DNA of 48,472 nucleotides. Source: a virus. The notes beneath the pieces are model-generated. The model did not search any database. It was not told the origin of the DNA and saw only the letters and a list, made by a program, of their open reading frames with translations. This document shows, one piece after another, positions 44,344 to 48,472 of the stretch (positions are counted from its first letter, which is position 1; the number at the start of each line of letters is the position of its first letter). The position numbers and the translations under genes were made by a program. The DNA is taken from positions 1 to 48,472 of the IMG/VR virus record IMGVR_UViG_3300037882_001690; one strand, 5' to 3'.

Positions 44344-44383
44344 CTGTTATTTACAACAAATCACTTATCCAGCTGAATAAGAG

Positions 44384-44419
44384 ATATACAGTAATCGACT
44401 GTATATTCCCTGTTATGTG
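44384..44419 (+). repeat. attI-like palindromic junction at the start of the cassette array
   Basis: A perfect inverted repeat ATATACAGT / ACTGTATAT (44384-44392 and 44398-44406, 5-nt loop) is followed by CCCTG and the box GTTATGTG (44412-44419). The block GACTGTATATTCCCTGTTA (44397-44415) is nearly the same as the one next to the integrase gene (444-425 on the minus strand). The box is the exact reverse complement of CACATAAC at 44639-44646, on the far side of the gene at 44413-44601. It matches the place of an integron attI (array start); activity is inferred. The stop codon of the 62-aa gene is inside the box. Confidence 0.55.
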
Positions 44420-44601
44420 TTGAGTACAATTTTAGCTGCACGAATTTTTTCATCTATCTTGGTAATGTATGAAGGCTTACCATTTTCTTCGCAATCCCAC
44501 TCGCTCGTGTGGTGATAGCCGTGGCCAGCTTCCTCTATCATCTCTATAATTTCGTCAACTTCTTTGTGGCCGGTTCTTTCAAAATATAAATATCCGCTCA
44601 T
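44413..44601 (-). CDS. Small unknown acidic protein (62 aa), cassette-borne
   Basis: Starts SGYLYFERTGHKEVDEIIE and has a His/Trp-rich middle (AGHGYHHTSEWDCEENG). It may bind metal, but no family is recognised. ATG 44601 follows AGAGG by 6-7 nt. The gene begins 37 nt after the box CACATAAC and its TAA stop is part of the box GTTATGTG, so the coding region fills a cassette-like unit of about 305 bp. It is on the phage transcription strand, so it can be expressed with the early genes without its own promoter. Confidence 0.65.
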   Translation of the reverse strand: MSGYLYFERTGHKEVDEIIEMIEEAGHGYHHTSEWDCEENGKPSYITKIDEKIRAAKIVLNT

Positions 44602-44638
44602 AAAAACCTCTGTAGTTATTTAATCGCAAGCACAGTTG

Positions 44639-44724
44639 CACATAACCAGTAAATGAACGCGACGGAATTAGAATGTCGCAATTTTTAAGCTCATACAGCC
44701 GCAGCGTTATTAAGGCGTTACATG
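44639..44724 (+). repeat. attC-like recombination site
   Basis: Reading on plus: CACATAAC (44639-44646), spacer CAG, then 44650-44665 which pairs with 44699-44713, spacer GGC (44714-44716), and GTTACATG (44717-44724). By hand pairing 12 of 15 positions match with one unpaired extra G (44655) in the left arm. R boxes, mismatched 3-nt spacers, L-type stems and an extrahelical base are the defining plan of attC. The box on the left pairs with GTTATGTG at 44412 and the one on the right with CATGTAAC at 45251, which gives the expected cassette boundaries. Confidence 0.65.
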
Positions 44725-44751
44725 CTGCCTGTGAGAGCGCAGCAGTTAATA

Positions 44752-45210
44752 TCACTCAAAACTGAAAAGGCCAAAAGTTGATAGTCGTGGCGCTCCGTAT
44801 CCAGCAAAAACAAATGTTTTCAATGGCAAAAATACCCCGTCAAAATATATCGGCTCAAGATTAGAACAATTGACAGCGCAATAATTCAGCCCGTTTTTTT
44901 CGTATGTTAGCGCCATAAGCCAATCACGCTGTGGGGTTATCCCACTTCCAGAATAATCAACGTGCGCATCTGGTATAATCCACGCCTGAGTATTTTTAGC
45001 ATCTACCGGCAGGTTATTTATAAAACAAAAGAAATCTTTGCTGTCCATCATGTGGTAATACGTTTCACCAAAATCAGTAAATGACCCAACCCATTTTTCA
45101 AGCTTTTGAATTGGAACGTCATCTCCATCTGTGTTTATATCGTATGGCCCAAATTTCTGGCCAGTAATTTTGAAATCATACTCTGGGTCTTGGCATTCAA
45201 ATTCGAGCAT
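44752..45210 (-). CDS. Unknown soluble protein (152 aa), cassette-borne
   Basis: An acidic protein with no signal peptide or membrane segment (FECQDPEYDFKITGQKF, DAHVDYSGSGITPQRDW, CAVNCSNLEPIYFDG). It may be an immunity- or anti-defence-type accessory protein, but I see no motif to support any function. ATG 45210 follows GAGAGG. The gene starts 40 nt after CATGTAAC and ends 27 nt before GTTACATG. The unit of about 606 bp is therefore larger than its neighbours but built the same way. Confidence 0.65.
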   Translation of the reverse strand: MLEFECQDPEYDFKITGQKFGPYDINTDGDDVPIQKLEKWVGSFTDFGETYYHMMDSKDFFCFINNLPVDAKNTQAWIIPDAHVDYSGSGITPQRDWLMALTYEKNGLNYCAVNCSNLEPIYFDGVFLPLKTFVFAGYGAPRLSTFGLFSFE

Positions 45211-45250
45211 TTTTAAAACCTCTCACTTGGTTAAATTAAACCTGCTACAA

Positions 45251-45330
45251 CATGTAACAAGTCGTTCGTACATCGTTCGTTTCACTCACTGGACAACGCT
45301 TCGCGTTGCCGCACAACTCGGCGTTATGTG
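45251..45330 (+). repeat. attC-like recombination site close to the aadA1-type plan
   Basis: Reading on plus: CATGTAAC, spacer AAG, TCGTTCGTAC, a strong inner hairpin (CAACGC / GCGTTG, 45294-45308), GCACAACTC, spacer GGC, GTTATGTG (45323-45330). The outer arms pair with one extra C (45267) on the left. From memory, integron attC sites such as that of aadA1 begin TAACAATTCGTTC and end AACTCAAGCGTTAG, close to this site's TAACAAGTCGTTC and AACTCGGCGTTAT. The box at 45323 contains the stop codon of the gene on its right. The orientation is opposite to that of the genes. Confidence 0.68.
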
Positions 45331-45581
45331 AGTGTATTTTCCACCAACTTCGTGTAACCAATAATGTCGTGCCATGAGTCTACATATTCTGGATCACCGT
45401 TTAAAATTCTCCCTATTTTATGAGCAACCATTTCCAAAGCCTCCTTTTTATCATCGCTGAGAGCCTCCCAATTTTTACTATCAACCATTGCGCGCTTTAA
45501 ATTTTGTGTTATTCGCGCATGATCACAAAACTCTCCGTACATTTTCCCGCGCAGCTCTAAAGTTTTATCTATTTCACTCAT
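45324..45581 (-). CDS. DUF6378-like phage protein (85 aa)
   Basis: A typical small phage protein pattern: EIDKTLELRGKMYGEFCDH at the start, ALEMVAHKIGRILNGDP in the middle, and YVDSWHDIIGYTKLVEN near the end, as in DUF6378. It is usually found among phage early or accessory genes; the function is unknown. The TAA stop is inside the box GTTATGTG of the attC-like site, so the cassette array seems to have been inserted directly after this gene. The protein looks complete. Confidence 0.75.
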   Translation of the reverse strand: MSEIDKTLELRGKMYGEFCDHARITQNLKRAMVDSKNWEALSDDKKEALEMVAHKIGRILNGDPEYVDSWHDIIGYTKLVENTLT

Positions 45582-45599
45582 CTCTAAATCCTCGGTAAT

Positions 45600-46244
45600 T
45601 CACGCAGCAGCTTCCGGAGTCTTAAGTATTTCAGCAAGATCAAGCGCAGCAAACGGCTCGTCACTTGCTTTATCGTTTATCAATCCAATCACATGCGCAA
45701 CGGGTGGCAGCGCAATTGCATCGAGGTCTTTGAGAGCATCTTTCATTTTGATGAACATGCCGACCCATTTGTGCTCGTAATCGTCAACCGTGCAGCGCAA
45801 TATCAACGACATTTCTTGCCAGCGCCGCTTTGTTCTTTGCATTGACCTCGCTTCGACGCAAGAGTCGGCCATTGCGATATAAGCCAGCTTCCCCGCCTCG
45901 ATTGATTGATACGCATTAAATTTTTTATTTGTTACCGAATCCATCAAAAACGGAAACAAAATGTTTCGCAGCATTTTAGCGTTTTCCGTGCCTTCCGGTG
46001 CGTAAGCGAGCATTCCCCACGCCCACGCAACGGGGTTTTCTGTGCGAACAGTATTTATGATCTGCTGTATCTTGCCTTTGTCGCAATGATCCATCGTGCA
46101 ACCGTCGGAGCCTTTTGATGAAAATTGCACATTGAACGAATTGATTGCCTCTTGTATATCAATTGCACCAACACCTGTTAAAAAAGCATCGTGCCAGGCA
46201 TGGCGCGCGCTGATTGCAAAACCGCTAGATAAAGTAAATTTCAT
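45600..46244 (-). CDS. Unknown early phage protein in the antiterminator position (214 aa)
   Basis: A mostly helical soluble protein with Trp-rich centre (ENPVAWAWGMLAYAPEGTEN, KMLRNILFPFLMD) and Cys residues (SDGCTMDHCDKG, ADSCVEARSMQR, SLILRCTVDDY). I cannot name a family. In lambdoid phages the last early regulator before the lysis operon is antiterminator Q, and this gene or the 190-aa one has the right position; no Q motif is visible. ATG 46244 overlaps the stop of the nuclease gene. Confidence 0.55.
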   Translation of the reverse strand: MKFTLSSGFAISARHAWHDAFLTGVGAIDIQEAINSFNVQFSSKGSDGCTMDHCDKGKIQQIINTVRTENPVAWAWGMLAYAPEGTENAKMLRNILFPFLMDSVTNKKFNAYQSIEAGKLAYIAMADSCVEARSMQRTKRRWQEMSLILRCTVDDYEHKWVGMFIKMKDALKDLDAIALPPVAHVIGLINDKASDEPFAALDLAEILKTPEAAA

Positions 46245-46636
46245 TCAATAGCTCTCCAGCCTTTTTTGCCTTGATAAACAACTTGATATTCATGATCCGG
46301 ATGCGCAGGCAACCAGAATTTTTCAAGCCACTTTCTGCGCATTTTGTAGTCTGCCGTTTCAAAGCCTTTTGCTTCGAGCAACGTAAAACTTCCATCCAAC
46401 TCATGAACACGAAAATCAACTTTGTGCGAAACCTTGCATTCAAGCACTGGCTTTCCATATGAGTTGAATGGCACACATTCGATTTTAAATTGACGCTCGT
46501 AATCCTTTATCTCCCCCGCCCTTTTGCGAACATCCAACGTGTGCGCGACACCCGCCTCAAATTTGCTGTCGTATCGCTCGCCATTGAATGTCGTTTTTTT
46601 GTTGCCGAATTTTTGCGTGCTTGTTTTATACGCCAA
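46241..46636 (-). CDS. DUF1064-type phage nuclease (131 aa)
   Basis: The sequence KFGNKKTTFNGERYDSKFE, followed by LDVRKRAGEIKDYERQFKI, then CKVSHKVDFRVHE and TLLEAKGFETADY, is characteristic of the DUF1064 PD-(D/E)XK nucleases in phages. These may act as a Holliday junction or structure-specific resolvase, like RusA or the lambda Nin-region nuclease. The conserved D near VDFRV and the E/K in LLEAKGF are the likely catalytic residues. The start is uncertain: a TTG at 46636 with GGAG 8 nt upstream is favoured over an upstream TTG. It is coupled to the next gene by ATGA. Confidence 0.75.
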   Translation of the reverse strand: MAYKTSTQKFGNKKTTFNGERYDSKFEAGVAHTLDVRKRAGEIKDYERQFKIECVPFNSYGKPVLECKVSHKVDFRVHELDGSFTLLEAKGFETADYKMRRKWLEKFWLPAHPDHEYQVVYQGKKGWRAIE

Positions 46637-46806
46637 TTCAATTACTCCAATGATCAAAATAAAATTCCCGTTCGCGCACTCTTGGGAGTCGAGCTGTACT
46701 TACATCACGCTTTGCATTTATTCATCGTCGGAGTGCTCGACCCAGGTAGAGGTCTTACCGAAGGAGTCACGCCGGACGCTACCCAACGACATTGCGAATG
46801 CTCACG
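46637..46806 (-). other. Gene-poor gap with one possible 24-aa ORF
   Basis: No standard gene is seen in 170 nt. A minus-strand ORF (46792-46718) of 24 codons reads SLGSVRRDSFGKTSTWVEHS at its start. It has no clear ribosome site and might be chance or the rest of a decayed gene. No promoter or terminator is evident. Confidence 0.25.
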
Positions 46807-47379
46807 CTACAAACCAACAATCGATACTCGATAATTAGCCACTTCAAAAATACCTTTGTTTTTATCGCTATCAGGACGCATGTTATTAACAAGCATCGAA
46901 TAGGTTACTGCTTTTTCAATCCGTTGATTAATCGTGCTCAAGTCTCCCTCCGGATCTTTCATGCAGCCTCGCATCCTGAAAAAAACAGGATCAATCTTGT
47001 GCGTTTTGTTTTTGTGATTTGCCAGCACATAAACCAATTCAATATCAATCTCCCAAATAAACTCTTGGGTGATTAGCCAGTTGCGATAAACATCGTCCTT
47101 AAACGCTTCAACAACACCATCACGCGCCGAAGGATAAGGATTTACACTTGTCGCTTTGGGTAATTCGTTTGCGCACCCGTCGCTACCTAGCGGGTTTTTA
47201 TCTTTCCATTCCAGGATTAGGCCCAGGCAATCCTTGCGCACTTGTTCGTGCTTTTGCTTTTTCGCATAGCTGCTTGCATCAACTTTGCTTTTGCCTGTTT
47301 TTTTCGCCGCTGAGTACGCTTTTCTGGCGTTGCCCTCAATTCTTTTTTTCAGCAGTAGCGCTTTTAAATTAACGCTCAT
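46807..47379 (-). CDS. Unknown early phage protein (190 aa)
   Basis: A Lys-rich N-terminus with helical repeats (LKKRIEGNARKAYSAAKKT, SKVDASSYAKKQKHEQVRK) suggests nucleic-acid binding. The rest is mixed (WEIDIELVYVLANHKNKTH, FRMRGCMKDPEG). No family is recognised. The gene overlaps the ninB-like gene by 4 nt. It is another candidate for a late-gene regulator on position only. Confidence 0.55.
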   Translation of the reverse strand: MSVNLKALLLKKRIEGNARKAYSAAKKTGKSKVDASSYAKKQKHEQVRKDCLGLILEWKDKNPLGSDGCANELPKATSVNPYPSARDGVVEAFKDDVYRNWLITQEFIWEIDIELVYVLANHKNKTHKIDPVFFRMRGCMKDPEGDLSTINQRIEKAVTYSMLVNNMRPDSDKNKGIFEVANYRVSIVGL

Positions 47380-47858
47380 TTGTATTTCCTTTTTTTGTTG
47401 TCTAGCAAATCTTCAAAAAACACGCTCTGTTGCGCAAAGTGACGAACAACAGATTCGGTGTACTCTGCCCCCTGCTTTGTGTCGAAAAGTCTTGTAACCG
47501 GAAAGCCATCGACCCCAAACAGCGGATTATCGCCCATCAAAAACAATTGCTCTTCGTAACTGCGTCCAGCAAAATAACGATTCCAGCCGTTGTTAAATCT
47601 TTCGTCGTCCCTTCGCATAATCGGAACGCCAATCACCAGCTTGCAATACTTCTTAAACTCAGAAATATCTTGCGCGGTTCCATCGCCAAGCGTCTCGCTT
47701 ATCCGCACATAAAGCGCAGCAAAAAGCGCATTCTGGTCAAGCGTTCTATCCTTGCTTGTTGTTGCTGTCACTCTCAAATAGCGGTTTTCTTTGTACGCAT
47801 CATGCAGCGCTTTGATGCTTTCAGAAAATGCGCGATCTGAATTAATAATTAATTTCAT
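47376..47858 (-). CDS. ninB: NinB-like recombination protein (160 aa)
   Basis: Lambda NinB/Orf binds single-stranded DNA and SSB and assists recombination in place of RecFOR. The conserved TLDQNALFAALYVRI motif is close to the SLDQN..LWA motif of NinB, followed by CKLVIGVPIMRRDDERFN and the terminal AEYTESVVRHFAQQ. ATG 47858 overlaps the stop of the 65-aa gene (ATGA); longer readings start inside that gene. The position in the early (nin-like) region agrees with lambda. Confidence 0.75.
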   Translation of the reverse strand: MKLIINSDRAFSESIKALHDAYKENRYLRVTATTSKDRTLDQNALFAALYVRISETLGDGTAQDISEFKKYCKLVIGVPIMRRDDERFNNGWNRYFAGRSYEEQLFLMGDNPLFGVDGFPVTRLFDTKQGAEYTESVVRHFAQQSVFFEDLLDNKKRKYK

Positions 47859-48052
47859 TTCATCAGCGCGTTCATTTTTCCGGCGTACCGCATAGCCATC
47901 GCTTGCGATGATATTTTTCTGCCACCTGGAATAATCCAAACGTTATCCATCTTACTGAAGCGCACAGTTGCGCGACCGACTGTTATGTCCCGACTGCGAT
48001 CATCGTCATGGTAAAAATTACCAATATTTGAAATTGATCTAACGCCCGTCAT
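47855..48052 (-). CDS. Small unknown basic phage protein (65 aa)
   Basis: It starts TGVRSISNIGNFYHDDDRS and ends with MAMRYAGKMNALMK, with a small beta part (VRFSKMDNVWIIPGGRKI). ATG 48052 follows GAGAGG by six nt and overlaps the end of the membrane-protein gene by 14 nt. Small proteins of this size are common before ninB genes. The function is not recognised. Confidence 0.6.
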   Translation of the reverse strand: MTGVRSISNIGNFYHDDDRSRDITVGRATVRFSKMDNVWIIPGGRKISSQAMAMRYAGKMNALMK

Positions 48053-48242
48053 CGTGATCCTCTCCTTGCATCTCGACAGATTTGATGCAAAATAATCCAA
48101 AGAAAATACAACTCATTCCGTACAAGCTGATAGCGATCCAAAACGCATCAATATCGTGCTTGTACCAATGCGCCAGCACTGCACCAAAAATCAAATAAAG
48201 CAAAAACGTTATAACAATCACAAAAATTATTTTTCTACGCAT
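48039..48242 (-). CDS. Small membrane protein with two helices (67 aa)
   Basis: Two hydrophobic segments are obvious (RKIIFVIVITFLLYLIFGAV and AFWIAISLYGMSCIFFGLFC) separated by a short loop, and the tail is acidic. ATG 48242 has AAGGAT upstream and is preferred; the same frame also allows starts upstream (48305 or TTG 48326). It could be an early superinfection-exclusion or inner-membrane protein; no family is recognised. Confidence 0.55.
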   Translation of the reverse strand: MRRKIIFVIVITFLLYLIFGAVLAHWYKHDIDAFWIAISLYGMSCIFFGLFCIKSVEMQGEDHDDGR

Positions 48243-48312
48243 TTTTTCTATCCTTCCAACGTTGAGTAACCAGCCTTTCGATTCTGTCTGCGACTTCATG
48301 GCCATCTTTTCT

Positions 48313-48472
48313 TCACCAAAGCGCAATCCATCCCGCCCTATTTGTTTTCAGCTTAAGATTTAAAATCAATCTCACTCTGCAACAAATCTTTTTAAAATCA
48401 TAAACGCCACCAAATTTAAACTTTTCGCACAAATCGCAATCCGTAACCTCGTCAGAATTGGACAGCGAATAA
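48313..48472 (-). CDS. C-terminal fragment of a Cys-rich small phage protein (cut by window edge)
   Basis: An open frame runs from the right edge to TGA at 48313-48315, about 52 residues. It contains DCDLCEKFKFGG and, after a spacer, KKICCRVRL, a pattern that could bind zinc, and ends NRAGWIALW. Similar Cys-rich small proteins occur in phage early regions. The start is outside the window. Confidence 0.5.
   Translation of the reverse strand, partial: YSLSNSDEVTDCDLCEKFKFGGVYDFKKICCRVRLILNLKLKTNRAGWIALW

Noticed and set aside
44384-44406. LexA/SOS operator
   Set aside because: The half-sites are arranged as ACAG-N-CTGT, the reverse of the LexA order CTGT-N8-ACAG.
1-48472. CRISPR array, insertion sequence or transposase
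   Set aside because: No regularly spaced direct repeats with spacers, no transposase motifs and no terminal inverted repeats with target duplications were seen.
1-48472. Terminal redundancy showing a complete genome
   Set aside because: The first and last bases share no visible direct repeat and both ends cut through genes, so completeness cannot be claimed.

Overview
The window is a large piece of a temperate, short-tailed (podovirus-type) phage genome. The late genes resemble the Shiga-toxin-converting podophages (933W / phi24B type) of gammaproteobacteria: a P22-like portal of about 700 aa, an N4-gp56/DUF4043-like capsid protein, ejected internal proteins and one very large polyvalent gene of more than 8 kb. 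The host is inferred to be a gammaproteobacterium, because the phage attachment core is the 3' half of a tRNA-His gene. No bacterial housekeeping gene is visible. Phage sequence, with repeated arm-type motifs, lies on both sides of the att core. The sequence therefore looks like an unintegrated (circular, packaged or tandem) phage genome with an attP, not a chromosomal prophage junction. Both window ends cut through genes, so the replication and immunity region is outside.

Layout. Positions 1-460 hold small plus-strand genes in a cassette-like array. Positions 503-1522 encode the tyrosine integrase and 1528-1757 hold attP. Positions 1838-2717 hold two small membrane-protein genes. From 2714 to 44133 everything is on the minus strand and reads right to left in lambda-like order: endolysin, holin, Rz/Rz1 spanins, TerS, TerL, portal, scaffold, capsid, a small structural protein, head-tail adaptors, tail proteins including a lambda-J-like fibre, a set of ejected virion proteins, tail fibres, and finally the 2763-aa polyvalent protein. 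Genes are packed with ATGA or TAATG overlaps, broken by five rho-independent terminators. From 44413 to the right end are delayed-early genes on the minus strand: NinB-like, a DUF1064-type nuclease, a DUF6378-like protein and several unknowns.

The most unusual content is two small arrays that look like integron gene cassettes, one at each end of the window (65-460 and 44384-45330). Three cassettes are each bounded by a perfectly complementary pair of 8-bp boxes: GTTAAGTA/TACTTAAC, GTTATGTG/CACATAAC and GTTACATG/CATGTAAC. The imperfect palindromes between genes have attC architecture: R boxes, unpaired 3-base spacers, L-type stems, and an extrahelical base in the two sites traced in detail. 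Both arrays start at a related palindromic element sharing GACTGTATATT..CTGTTA, which sits where an integron attI would. The genes run opposite to the usual attC orientation. No IntI-type integrase is visible; the nearest recombinase is the phage integrase, which diverges from the left array as intI does from a cassette array.

All functional names are from recognition of motifs and gene order by eye; no database search was run.
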